Assembly: GCF_028640845.1 (NCBI RefSeq)
Contig: NC_080539.1
Location: 371,239,733 to 371,303,732, forward strand
Reading direction: 5' to 3'
Length of the DNA: 64,000 bases
Source of the DNA: Ahaetulla prasina
Taxonomy: Eukaryota; Chordata; Lepidosauria; Squamata; Colubridae
In this document: piece by piece, positions 21,701 through 31,917 of the stretch
How the letters are laid out: each line of letters opens with the position of its first letter
Numbering within the stretch: the first letter of the stretch is position 1
Made by a program: the position numbers and the translations under genes
Notes under the pieces: model-generated
Databases searched by the model: none
What the model was told of the DNA's origin: nothing
Seen by the model: only the letters and a program-made list of their open reading frames with translations

Positions 21701-22100
21701 TTAATTTTTTTTCTTTCTTTCTTTCCTCTCTTCCTTCTCTCACTTCTTTCTTTTTCTTTTTCTTCCTTCTTTCCTTCCTCTTTTTTCCCCTTCTTTCTTT
21801 CCTTCCTTCCTTCCTTCTTTCTGTCCCTCTTCTCTCTCCTTCCTTTCTTCTTCTTCTTCCTTCTTTCTTTCCATCCTTTCTCTACCTCTTTCTTTTGTTT
21901 CTTCCTTCCTCTTTTTCTTCCTTCTTTCCTTCCTTTCTTTCTTTCTTTCTTTCCTTTGTTTGTTCCTTTCCTTCTTTCTTTCCTTCCTTCCTCTTCCTTC
22001 CTTCCTTCTTCTTTCTTCCCTTCTTTCTTCCCTTCCTTCTTTCTTTCCATCTTTCCTCTACTTCTTACTTTTGTTCCTTCCTTTGTTCCTTCCTCTTTTT
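21701..22100. repeat. Polypyrimidine (CTTT/CCTT)n tract, part 1
   Basis: Nearly pure C/T on the + strand. It continues at 22229-22565 after an inserted LINE end. Confidence 0.95.
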
Positions 22101-22228
22101 AGAATAGAATAGAATTTTTTATTGGCCAAGTGTGATTGGACACACAAGGAATTTGTCTTGGTGCATATGCTCTCAGTGTACATAAAAGAAAAGATACGTT
22201 CATCAAGGTACAACATTTACAACACAAT
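22101..22228 (-). mobile_element. CR1/L3-type LINE 3' end inside a polypyrimidine tract
   Basis: (AGAAT)n tail, then ttttttattggccaagtgtg...catttacaacacaat. Minus orientation, 5'-truncated at 128 bp. The CT tract on both sides shows that it is an insertion. Confidence 0.9.
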
Positions 22229-22565
22229 TTTTCTTTCTTTCCTTCATTTGTTCCTTCCTTCCTTCTGTTCTGCCCACTCCTTCCTTCCTTCCTGTCTTCC
22301 TTCCTTCCTTCCTTCCTTCCTTCCTTCTGTCCCACCCATTCTTTCCTTCCTTCCTTCCTTCCTTCCTTCCTTCCTTCCTTCCTTTCTTCCTTCCTTCCTT
22401 CCTTCCTCTTTCCTTCCTTCCCCTCCTTCCTCTTTCCTTCCTTCCTTCCTTCCTCTTTTTTCTTTCCTTCTTTCCATCCTTCCTGTCTCTCTCTCACCTT
22501 CTTTTCTTCTTTCCCCCTTCTCTCTCCCTCCCTCCGTCTCTCCCTCCCTTCCTTTCCCTCCCCTC
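22229..22565. repeat. Polypyrimidine (CCTT)n tract, part 2
   Basis: Continuation of the 21701 tract, mainly CCTT units. Confidence 0.95.
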
Positions 22566-22619
22566 CCATCTTACCATGAGATAACTCTGCAGCTGACAAT
22601 ATTAACAAGAATCAAACAA

Positions 22620-22866
22620 TGCCATCGTTGTTAAGCGAATCACTGCCATTGGTAAAAGAATTGTGCGTTTTGCTTCGTGACCATCCGGGACCCCTGCAAC
22701 CATCATAAATACCTACCGGTTGCCAAGCGCCCCAATTATAATCTCTTGACCATTGGAATCCTGCAGCGGTCATAAGTGTGAGGACTAGTTGCAAGTCACT
22801 ATTTTCAGTCCCGTGGTAACTTCAAACGATCACTAAATGAATGGTTGTAGGTCAAGAACTACCTGG
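22620..22866. mobile_element. Tc1/mariner-like MITE, 5'-truncated
   Basis: Begins at 'gccatcgttgttaagcgaatcactg'-type sequence and runs to 'gttgtaggtcaagaactacctgg'. Internal landmarks 'ggttgccaagcg' and 'ttttcagtcccgtggtaac' are present. Confidence 0.75.
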
Positions 22867-23287
22867 ATTGGTGGGGAAAGCTGCAATATTTCGTTGATCG
22901 AAAACCTGGCAAGCAGCAAGGAAGCAGCCTCTGCAGAAGTTTTTCTCATGGATTATTGGAAATTCTTAATTAGACTCTGCCAGGGTCAGATACAAATTTA
23001 ATGTCACCTTCCTCTACCTTTTCCTTTTCCTTGTTTGGTTCCTTTAATCTTATTCTTTTTTTTTTAAATTTTAAAGTCTTAAAAGCCTGAGCCGAGGAAA
23101 GAAGAATAGTAATAATAACCCCAAAATTCATAACGTGAATAATAATCACATAACGATAACAACACTTGCTTATCCATGCTCATAAACCTTCATTGCATAG
23201 TTGATCAATTCTCTTAAAACATTTCAGTTTCTCACTTACGTTTCTATTATCGAGCTGCTCGGTTCTTTTCTGCAACAGAATAAAAGC
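22867..23287. other. Unique AT-rich sequence
   Basis: No gene or element recognised. Confidence 0.4.
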
Positions 23288-23517
23288 AGAGGTGGGTTTT
23301 GCATCATTTTACCACCGGTTTGCCGCGCACCGAAAATTTGAGCGTGCATGCGTGCACGCTTGCTTGGCTCTCGCGCGCGGCCTACACACATGCGCGCAGC
23401 TTAAAAAACGTGGCTAAATAGGGCAGCATAGCACTGGGGCGAGGGGTGGGACCACTCCCGCCTGCAGGTCCCACCCCCACTTGCAGGTTCCACCCCCCCC
23501 CTTGCAGGTTGCCACAA
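23288..23517 (-). mobile_element. ACCGG-family element
   Basis: 'ttaccaccggtttgccgcgc', alternating CpG/TpG DNA, and 'aatagggcagcatagcactggggc' match the 17780 copy. Its end has expanded into the following minisatellite. Confidence 0.65.
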
Positions 23518-23992
23518 CCAATTCACCTGAACCAGCTGAATACCAATTCACCCGAACCGGCTGAATACCAATTTGCTGGAACCGGCTGAATACCAATTCA
23601 CTCGAACCGGCTGAATACCAATTCACCCGAACTGGCTGAATACCAGTTCGTTCAAACTGGCTGAATACCAATTCGCTCAAACCAGCTGAATACCAATTCG
23701 CCCGAACCGGCTGAATACCAATTCGCCCGAACCGGCTGAATACCAATTCTCCCAAACCGGCTGAATACCAATTCTCCCAAACCGGCTGAATACCAATTCG
23801 CCCGAACCGGCTGAATATCAATTCTCCTGAACCGGCTGAATACCAATTCTCCCGAACTGGCTGAATACCAATTCTCCCGAACCGGCTGAATACCAATTCT
23901 CCCAAACCGGCTGAATACCAATTCACCCAAACCGGCTGAATATCAATTCTCCCAAACCGGCTGAATACCAATTCGCTCGAACCGGCTGAATA
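23518..23992. repeat. 25-bp minisatellite, ~19 units
   Basis: Unit accggctgaataccaattc plus a 6-bp segment that varies (gcccga, tcccaa, acccga, gctcga). Because 25 is not divisible by 3, the translated repeat is 25 residues long. The apparent ~200-residue ORFs on the minus strand are artefacts. The unit is the terminal sequence of the ACCGG element. Confidence 0.97.
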
Positions 23993-24067
23993 AAAGTGAT
24001 TATTTTCATTGCCCGATGTCATATTAAGAAAATAGACAAAGCAGCTGGGGAGGGAGGGAGGGATGTA

Positions 24068-24469
24068 CAGATAGCCCCCTTGACTTACAATAGTTCATTT
24101 AGTGACCGTTCAAAGTTACAACGGCCCTGAAAAAAGAGACCTTCTGACTGTTTTTCACACGGATGACGTTGGTAGCATCCCCCGTGGTCACGCGATCCAA
24201 ATTCAGACGCTTGGCAACGGACTCATATTTATGACGGTTGTGGTGTCCCAGAATTACGCGGTCCCCTTTTGCGACCTTCCGTCAAGTGAGGTCCGTGGGG
24301 AAGCCGGATTCACTTAACAACGGCGTGACTAATTTAAGCACTGCAGGGATTCCCTTAACAACGGTGGCAAGGAAGGTCGTAATATGGGGCAAAGCTCCCT
24401 TAACAAATGTCTTGCTTAGAGAGACAGGACTTTTGGGCTCCGTGGTGGTCGTAAGTTGAGGACCACCTG
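24068..24469. mobile_element. Tc1/mariner-like MITE, full length, TA-flanked
   Basis: TA at 24066-24067 and 24470-24471. Ends cagatagcccccttgactta and taagttgaggaccacctg. The interior order is reversed relative to the 58437 copy. Confidence 0.85.
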
Positions 24470-24471
24470 TA

Positions 24472-24764
24472 TAAAAATTGAATTGCCGTTAAGCGATGCA
24501 GCGAATCACAAAACAATTATACGTGTGTGTAAATATCAAAATGTCAGGCCCTGTTTCTGAAACTCCTGGAAAAAGCGACCGGTGGGATTTAAGATAGAAA
24601 TGGCTAAAAGCTCTTGTTCTAAAGACGTTTTAGAATTGAAGCCAACCTAGTTCGTGTTCCCCATTTATCTGATTGCTTTGCATGCAAGAAGCCAAGAAAA
24701 TTCTGCACGGAGAGTGATGGTGAATGTCATTGAGCTGTAACGTTGATTTTTTTTTTTTTTCCTT
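24472..24764. other. Unique sequence
   Basis: Nothing recognised. Confidence 0.4.
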
Positions 24765-25312
24765 CTTCTGCTTGAATCACGGGAAATGTTAATACCACTC
24801 TGTAATGCCTTGGTGAGGTCACACTTGGAACCCTGCATCCAGTTTTGGTCACCATGATTTAGAAAAAGATGTTGAGACTCTGGAAAGAGTGCAGAGAAGA
24901 GCAGCAAAGAGGATTAGGGGACTGGAGGTTAAAACGTATGAAGAACAGTTGCAGGAACTGGGTATGTCTAGTTTAATAAAAAGAAGGTCTAGGGGAGACA
25001 TGATAGCAGTCTTCCGATATCTCAGGGGCTGCCCCAAAGAAGAGGGAGTCAAAGCACCTGAAGGCAGGACAAGAAGCAATGGGTGGAAACTAATCAAGGA
25101 GAGAAGCAACTTAGAACTAAGGAGAAATTTCCTGACAGTGAGAACAATTAATCAGTGGAACAACTTCCCTCCAGATGTTGTGGGTGCTCCAACACTGGAA
25201 ATGTTTAAAAAGAGATTGGACAACCATTTGTCTGAAATGGCATAGGGTTCTCCTGCTTGAGCAGGGGGTTGGACTAGAAGACCTCCAGGGTCCCTTCCAA
25301 CTCTCTTATTAC
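24765..25312 (+). mobile_element. CR1 LINE, ORF2 C-terminus and 3' UTR
   Basis: A translated stretch from ~24780 to 25242 matches the C-terminal end of CR1 ORF2: a region equivalent to 'RPHLEYC..FW', then '[16 protein letters not shown]', 'EEQLQELGMSSLIKRRSRGD', 'RTRSNGWKLIKERSN' and 'NQWNNFPPDVV'. The stop is at 25243. The 3' UTR ends ggttggactagaagacctcc...ttccaactc. The copy is 5'-truncated and lacks the reverse-transcriptase catalytic core, so it is not mobile. This is the reference copy for the other CR1 fragments. Confidence 0.9.
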
Positions 25313-25852
25313 GTTATTTTACCAATGTGTAGATTTGTTTCCCTATCGTGGGTGTGGGTCCGTGGGAAATCCTCGTATTTTCCCCTTCATAATAGCATTG
25401 GGATCCCCCTTTGGGTTCCCCGAGTGTTAAGGGCACTGCAGGCTTTTACGATCCCCAGTGACTGACGACACCGTCCGAGGGTTAGGCAACAGTTGCCTTT
25501 GCTATGCCTATGGCAATCAAAGGGAGGACTTGCTTCATTTAAAAGCTGCTGAACTGTTGGCCTCTCTCCCGTGTATCAATGGGCTGACTGATCGATCGAT
25601 CGATTGGATTTGCACGGAGGAGACCCAGGAAGGGAAGCCGAAGGCACTAGATACTAAACTGTGGGTACGGAATGGGAGAGGCTTAGGAAAAAGCTGGAAA
25701 ATATAATACTTAAAGATGGGGGTATGTCTAATGTGGGATGGAATGTACCATTGAGGGAGGGGGGCATTACGGAGCAGTAAGAGGCAACTCAGCCCTGATA
25801 GTAAGTGTGAGAGAAAGAAGGTGAAGACAGCGCCTCCCTAATAGTTCCCAGA
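25313..25852. other. Unique sequence with (GATC)n
   Basis: No gene recognised. A short (GATC)n-like run (gatcgatcgatcgatt) lies at 25590-25605. Confidence 0.45.
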
Positions 25853-25960
25853 CTATACAGTATACATTTTCGTCTACTTACAACCGTTGGTTTAGCACTG
25901 AAATTACAACAGCAGTGGGAAATGTGACTTACAACGCCAATCCTCAGAGTCAAAACCGTG
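25853..25960. mobile_element. Tc1/mariner-like MITE fragment
   Basis: 'tctacttacaaccgttggtttag' and 'gacttacaacgcc' are degraded family motifs. Confidence 0.45.
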
Positions 25961-25961
25961 C

Positions 25962-26712
25962 GTTGTAGTCCTGCCTTAAGCATAAAAGCCAGCTGGGTGA
26001 CTTTGGGCCAATCACCAGGAGACTGGGAGTTCTAGTCCTGCCTTATGAATGAAAGCTGGCTGGGTGATTTTCGGCCAATCACTAGGAGACTGGGAGTTCT
26101 AGTCCCGCCTTAGGGACAAAAATTATTGGGTGACTTTGGGCCAATCACCAGGAGACTGGGAGTTCTAGTCCTGCCTTATTCATGAAAGCTGGCTGGGTGA
26201 TCTGGGGCCAATCACCAGGAGACTGGGAGTTCTAGTCCTGCCTTATGCATGAAAGCTGGCTGGGTGATCTGGGGCCAATCACCAGGAGACTGGGAGTTCT
26301 AGTCCCGCCTTAGGCACAAAAGTTATTGGGTGATTTTGGATCAATCACCAGGAGACTGGGAGTTCTAGTCCTGCCTTATGCATGAAAGCTGGCTGGGTGA
26401 TTTTGGGCCAATCACCAGGAGACTAGGAGTTCTAGTCCCACCTTAAGCATGAAAGTTATTGGGTGACTTTGGGCCAATCACCAGGAGACTGGGAGTTCTA
26501 GTCCCGCCTTAGGCACAAAAGTTATTGGGTGATTTTGGATCAATCACCAGGAGACTGGGAGTTCTAGTCCTGCCTTATGCATGAAAGCTGGCTGGGTGAT
26601 TTTGGGCCAATCACCAGGAGACTAGGAGTTCTAGTCCCACCTTAAGCATGAAAGTTATTGGGTGACTTTGGGCCAATCACCAGGAGATGGTGAGTTCTAC
26701 TCCTGCGTTAAG
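25962..26712. repeat. 66-67 bp tandem repeat, ~11 units, with a higher-order period
   Basis: Units of the type ccttatgcatgaaagctggctgggtgattttgggccaatcaccaggagactgggagttctagt start at about 25974, 26041, 26108, 26174, 26241, 26308, 26374, 26441, 26507, 26573 and 26640. From 26308 the units repeat in sets of three: 26308-26506 is nearly identical to 26507-26705. A related 4-unit array lies inverted at 45430-45715. Confidence 0.95.
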
Positions 26713-26761
26713 CATATTTTGGATCAACTCATAGAGTAGCCGTCATAAAATGATTTCAGAT

Positions 26762-26965
26762 ATAGATTAACAGAGCTGGAAGGGACCTTGCAGGCCATCT
26801 AGTCCAACCCCACACACCCCCGTCCAAGCAGGAGACCCTACACCATTTTTGACAGATGGCAGTCCAGACTCTTCTTGAAAGCTTCCAGTGATGAAGCTCC
26901 CACAGCTTCGGAAGGCAACTCCTGTTCCACAGGTTGATTGCTCTGTCTCACATTTTGCCCCCTGA
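26762..26965 (-). mobile_element. CR1 LINE 3' end
   Basis: acagagctggaagggaccttg...catctagtccaacccc, then antisense ORF2 C-terminal codons equivalent to 'EVVGASSLEAFKKSLDCHLS'. 5'-truncated. Confidence 0.85.
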
Positions 26966-27184
26966 GGGGTTGTTTAATGATCCTCCTTCGGTACAGAATA
27001 AGAAACAAGGATGGGCGATCGATTAGCGGCCGGATTATTTTGTTCCAGCTAAACAATTTGTGATGTACCGAGCGATGTCGCCTGGTTCTGCCAAGGCGCC
27101 TCTCCTGGCACATGGGGGGCTTGCCTTCTGCATCTCTCGGTGCAGAAATGCCACGAGATTGAGCTGTTCCCAGCCTTGGCATGT
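26966..27184. other. Unique sequence
   Basis: Nothing recognised. Confidence 0.35.
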
Positions 27185-28205
27185 GTGTTCGTTCGTTTTC
27201 TTTCTTTCTTTCTTTCCTTCTTTCTTTCTTTCTTTCTTTCTTTTTCTTTCTTTTCTTCCTTCCTTCCTTCCTTTCATTCTTTCTTCCCTTTCTTTTCTTT
27301 CTTTCTTTCTTTCTTTCTTTTCTTTCGTTCCTTCCTTCCTTCCTTTCATTCTTTCTTTCCTTTCTTTCTTAATTTCTTTCCTTTCTTCCATTCTTTCTTT
27401 CCTTCCTTCCTTTCATTCTTTCTTTCCTTCCACTCATTCTTTCCTTTCTTTCTTTCTTTCTTTCTTTCTTTCCTTCCTTCCTCCCTTCCTTCATTTTTCC
27501 TCTTTCTTTCTTTCTTTCTTTCTTTCTTTCCTTCCTTCCTTCCTTCCTTCCTTCCTTCCTTCCTTCCTTCCTTCCTACCTTTTTCCTCTTTCTTTCTTTC
27601 TTTCCTTTCATTCTTTTTCCTTTCTTTCCTTTCTTCCTTCTTTCCTTCCATTCATCCTTCCTTCCTTCCTTCCTTCCTTCCTTTCTTCTTTTCTTTCTTT
27701 CTTTCCTTCCTTCCTTCCTTCCTTCCTTCCATTAATTCTTTCCTTTCTTTCTTAATTTCTTTCCTTTCTTCCATTCTTTTTTTCCTTCCCTCCTTCCTTT
27801 CATTCTTTCTTTCTTTCTTTCCTTTCTCTTTCCTTCCTTTCTTTCTTTCCTTCCACTCATTCTTTCCTTTCTTTCTTTCTTTCTTTCTTTTCTCCCTTCC
27901 TTCCTTCCTTCTTTCCTTTCATTCTTTCTTTCTTTCCTTTCTTTCCTTTCTTTCTTACTGTTCTTCCTTCCTTCCTTCCTTCCTTCCTTCCTTTCTTTCT
28001 TTCTTTCCTTCCTTCCTTTCATTCTTTTTCCTTTCCTTTGTTTCTTTCCTTTCTTCCTTCTTTCCTTCCATTCATCCATCCTCCCTTCCTTCCTTCCTTC
28101 CTTCCTTCCTTCCTTCCTTCCTTCCTTCCTTCCATTAATTCTTTCCTTTCTTTCTTGTCCTCTTTTTTCCCCCCTTGCTCTTTTCTTCTCTCTCTCTCTC
28201 CCTTG
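27185..28205. repeat. 1.0 kb polypyrimidine (CTTT)n/(CCTT)n tract
   Basis: Nearly pure C/T on the + strand. Segments containing 'cattctttcctttctttcttaatttc' recur (27340-27400 and 27728-27790), showing local duplication. All long ORFs here (poly F/S/L/P and their K/E/R complements) are compositional. Confidence 0.97.
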
Positions 28206-28950
28206 CTCCCTATCTAACATTGAATTATGAAGTCATTTGTATGCCAGGGAGCGTGTGCCCCGTTTGGTCCTGACAGCTTATTCAGAGCCGCCCTGTTGGG
28301 GGGGAAAAAACGATGGTTTTTTCTTGACTCCAATTAATGATCGTGTTGGAAAGTATTTATTTTCCTTTCAGAGTTTGTTTGCCGAAAAAACGGGAGACAG
28401 ATGGGGCAGGAGAGGATGAAAGGAAAAAAACACAAAAAAGGAGGACAGGGCTGGTGTGGTTGACATTTTCCAGCTTTTAGGGGGATCCAGGGGTCTTTTT
28501 TTCTCCCTCCTTTCCTTTCTCCCTGTGTGGGTCGGTCGGTTCAGCGAGTGATGCATTGCGACACGGGTCGTTCCCCCCCTCCCCGGCGCTCCCCTCCCCT
28601 CTTCCCGCTTATGGTTACAGGAAAAACGTCTCGAATTCTTCCCATTTGTAAATCCCACGGTGGATTTTGCAAGGCTGATGAGAACACAAGGCTGGCCGGC
28701 TGTGGAGGTCTCCTCCGGCCAGCCACCCTAAATCACACACAACTCTTGCACAAAACAAAAAACGAGCAACATGGCCAGATCAGTCCTGGTGCGTCAAAAA
28801 GCAGGACCCAGCCCTGTTGGGACAAAGTTTCGCACTCACAGCTTTGGGGGGAAAAAAACGTGTTCTGTTTTTGTTCATGCTATCTGAGCAGGTTGATAGT
28901 TTCTTGATTATTTGCAGTTTTCCCTCCCGTAATATAACAATATAATATAA
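28206..28950. other. Unique sequence with a small CpG-rich patch
   Basis: CpGs cluster near 28520-28615. A 126-codon open frame (28527-28907) has no recognisable domain and low-complexity residues, so I do not call it a gene. Confidence 0.45.
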
Positions 28951-29608
28951 CAACAGAGTTGGAAGGGACCTTGGAGGCCTTCTAGTCCAACCCCCTGCCC
29001 AGGCAGGAAACCTACACCATCTCAGTCAGATGGTTATCCAACATTTTCTTAAAAATTTCCAGTGTTGGAGCAGTCACAACTTCTGCAGGAAAGTCATTCC
29101 ACTTATTGATTGTTCTAACTGTCAGGAAATTTCTCCTTAGTTCTAGGTTGCTTCTCTCCTTGATTAGTTTCTACCCATTGCTTCTTGTTCTACCCTCAGG
29201 TGCTTTGGAGAACAGCCCAACTCCCTCTTCTTTGTGGCAACCCCTGAGATATTGGAACACTGCTATCATGTCTCCCCTAGTCCTTCTTTTCATTAAACTA
29301 GGCATACTGAGTTCCTGCAACCGTTCTTCATATGTTTTAGCCTCCAGTCCCCTAATCATCTTTGTTGCTCTTCTCTGCACTCTTTCTAGAGTCTCAACAT
29401 CTTTTTTACATCGTGGCGACCAAAACTGGATGCAATATTCCAAGTGTGGCCTTACCAAGGCATTATAAAGTGGTCTTAACACTTCACGTGATCTTGATTC
29501 TATCCCTCTGTTTATGCAGCCCAGAACTGTGTTGGCTTTTTTAGCAGCTGCTGCACACAGCTGGCTCATATCTAAATGGTTATCCACTAGGACTCCGTAG
29601 ATCAGTCT
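28951..29608 (-). mobile_element. CR1 LINE, ORF2 C-terminus and 3' UTR (long copy)
   Basis: The 3' end at left is acagagttggaagggaccttgg...ttctagtccaacccc. Antisense codons to ~29600 encode the CR1 ORF2 C-terminus: '[20 protein letters not shown]', '[20 protein letters not shown]', '[20 protein letters not shown]'. It is the longest CR1 ORF piece in the window. The downstream part is frameshifted, and the 5' part is missing where a foldback-MITE-derived repeat begins. Confidence 0.9.
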
Positions 29609-29905
29609 TTCTCCATCTTGGCAACTTGAAGGTAGGTGGACTTCAACTCCCAGAATTCCCCAGTTAGCCATGCTGGCTGGGGCTTCTGGGAGCTGAAACC
29701 CACCCATCTTAAAGCATGCTGGCTGGAGAATTTTGAGAGTTGAAATCCATTTATTTTAAAGCCTGTCGGCTGGGGGATTCTGGGAGTCGGAATTGACCCA
29801 CCTTAAAGCATGCTGGCTGAGGAATTTTGAGAGTTGGAATCCACTTATTTTAAAGCCTGATGGCTGGGGAATTCTGGGAGTTGAGGTCCACCCTTCGTGA
29901 ACGAC
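29609..29905. repeat. Degenerate ~49-bp tandem repeat from a foldback hAT arm
   Basis: Starts 'ctttctccatcttggcaactt', followed by about five diverged copies of 'ctggctggggaattctgggagttgaa...ttaaagcatg', ending 'gacactg'. Same arm and same orientation of growth as the 48-bp array at 13316-13935, but much older by divergence. Confidence 0.8.
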
Positions 29906-29974
29906 ACTGCTTTAAATGTTTCCAATAAACTTGGAAGTTTCTAGTCAGAATGAAAGTAAGGTTTAATGAAGTTG

Positions 29975-30217
29975 GAATAATGAAGCTGGGTATGGCTAGT
30001 AGTTTAATGCAAAGACGGTGACATGATAGCAGTCTTCCAATATTTGAGCGGCTGCCACAAAGAAGAGGGAGTCAAGCTATTCTCCAAAGCGCCTGAAAGT
30101 CAGAATAAGAAGCAACGGATGGAAGATCATTAAAGAGAAAAGCAACCGAGAATTGAGGAGAAATTTCCTGACAGTGAGAACAATTAATCGGTGGAACGGC
30201 TTATTTCCAGAAGTGCC
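29975..30217 (+). mobile_element. CR1 LINE ORF2 fragment
   Basis: Sense CR1 C-terminal codons ('gacatgatagcagtcttccaat', 'gaggagaaatttcctgacagtg', 'ggtggaacggc') without the 3' UTR; joined to a MITE fragment at 30218. Confidence 0.8.
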
Positions 30218-30352
30218 TAACAATGACCGGCGATTCGCTTAACAACTGTAGCAAGAAAGGTCATAAAATGGGGCCAAACCCACTTAAACAGCCACCTTGC
30301 TTAGCAACGGAAATTCTAGGCTCAATTGTGGGTCGTAAGGCGAGGACAACTT
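30218..30352. mobile_element. Tc1/mariner-like MITE, right part
   Basis: 'gattcgcttaacaactgtagc', 'ggtcataaaatggggc' and 'gtcgtaaggcgaggac' are family motifs. Confidence 0.7.
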
Positions 30353-30507
30353 ACTTTCTGCGGAAGGAAAATAGGGCCTTTTTCACGCTCACATTCCTTC
30401 CTGCTTTGCACGTTTCAAGGCGTGGGAACTCTTAATGAAAATAAAACAGGATTCCCACCACGTTAGAATGTGGGATTTACCGGCTTTCCACACCCGGTCA
30501 GGCTGGA

Positions 30508-30590
30508 CAACAAAATATTCTTTTTTGGCCAAGTATGATTGGACACACAAAGAATTCGTCTCCGGTGCGTAAGCTCTCAATATACACACA
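30508..30590 (-). mobile_element. CR1/L3-type LINE 3' end, diverged
   Basis: 'tattcttttttggccaagtatg...ggacacacaaagaattcgtctcc' matches the L3-type terminus with more substitutions than the copy at 30767. Confidence 0.7.
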
Positions 30591-30599
30591 ACAACAACA

Positions 30600-30766
30600 A
30601 CAACAACAACAGAGTTGAAAGGGACCTTGGAGGCCTTCTAGTTCAACCCCCTGCCCAGGCAGGAAACCCTACACCATCTCAGACAGATGGTTATCCAACA
30701 TTTTCTTAAAAATTTCCAGTGTTGGAGCATTTACAACTTCTGCAGGCAAGTCGTTCCACTGATTAA
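30600..30766 (-). mobile_element. CR1 LINE 3' end, first segment (interrupted)
   Basis: An (ACA)n tail then cagagttgaaagggaccttgg...tcgttccactgattaat. It continues at 31135 after the L3-type insertion. Confidence 0.9.
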
Positions 30767-31134
30767 TAGAATAGAATAGAATAGAATTTTTTATTGGCCA
30801 AGTGTGATTGGACACACAAGGAATTTGTCTTGGTGCATATGCTCTCAGTGTACATAAAAGAAAAGATACGTTCATCAAGGTACAACATTTACAACACAAT
30901 TGATGATCAATATATCAATATAAATCATAAGGATTGCCAGCAACAAGTTAAAGTCATACAGTCATAAGTGGAAAGAGATTGGTGATGGGAACTATGAGAA
31001 GATTAATAGTAGTGCAGATTCAGTAAATAGTCTGACAGTGTTGAGGGAATTATTTGTTTAGCAGAGTGATGGCCTTCGGGAAAAAACTGTTCTTGTGTCT
31101 AGTTGTTCTGGTGTGCAGTGCTCTATAGCGTCGT
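30767..31134 (-). mobile_element. CR1/L3-type LINE 3' end nested in CR1
   Basis: (AGAAT)n tail, 'ttattggccaagtgtgattgg', 'catttacaacacaattgatg' and the end of an ORF2-like frame ('gtgtgcagtgctctatagcg'). The flanking CR1 is split at 'ctgattaat/taattg', showing the order of insertion. Confidence 0.9.
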
Positions 31135-31510
31135 TAATTGTAATTAATTGTTCTAATGGTCAGGAAATTTCTCCTTAGTTCTCAGTTGCTTCTCTCCTTG
31201 ATTAGTTTCCACCCATTGCTTCTTGTCCTGCCTTCAGGTGCTTTGGAGAATAGCTTGACTCTCTCCAGCCCCTGAGATATTGGAACACAGCTATCATGTC
31301 TCCCCTAGTCCTTCTTTTTATTAAACTAGACATACCCAGTTCCTGCAACCATTCTTTATGTTTTATCCTCCAGTCCCCTAATCATCTTTGTTGCTCTTCT
31401 CTGCACTCTTTCTAGAGTCTCAGCATCTTTTTTACATCGTGGCGACCAAAACTGAATGCAATATTCCAAGTGTGGCCTTAGCAAGGCCTTATAAAGTGGT
31501 CTTAACACAG
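31135..31510 (-). mobile_element. CR1 LINE, second segment
   Basis: 'taatggtcaggaaatttctccttag' through 'gtggccttagcaaggccttataaagtgg', the antisense ORF2 C-terminus. Confidence 0.9.
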
Positions 31511-31616
31511 ATACAATCATAAGTCATAAGAGACAACCAACAAGTGATAGGCACGAGATACCAATATGAGTAGGTAATAGGAAAGGTGAGAAGGATAATA
31601 GATAAAGAAAGATAAC

Positions 31617-31917
31617 ACAGGTAGTGCCTGACCTATGACCGCAATTGAGCCGAAATTTATGTTGTTAAGTGAGACATTGGTTAAGTTAGTTTTGCCCCAT
31701 TTTTTTGAGCTTTCTTGCCACTGTTGTTAAGTGAATCACTGCAGCGGATAAGTTAGTAAGCCCGGTTGTTAAGCGAATCTGGCTTTCCCCCTGGACTTTG
31801 CTTGTCAGAAGGTCACAAAAGGGGATCACGTGACCCCGGAATTCAGCAACGGTCGTAAGTATGAACCGGTGTGGCCAAGCATCTGAATTTTGATCACCTG
31901 TCCACGGGGATGCAGCA
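31617..31917. mobile_element. Tc1/mariner-like MITE, left part (interrupted by L2)
   Basis: caggtagtgcctgacctatg...gtcagaaggtcac...ggggatgcagcaa. The expected continuation 'ggtcgta' appears only at 32760, after the L2 insertion, and the element ends ~32855 in 'acgtcgaagactgcctgg'. Confidence 0.85.

Noticed and set aside
28527..28907. A 126-residue frame in unique sequence
   Set aside because: No recognisable domain, low-complexity composition, no splice or start support and a nearby opposing frame of similar length.
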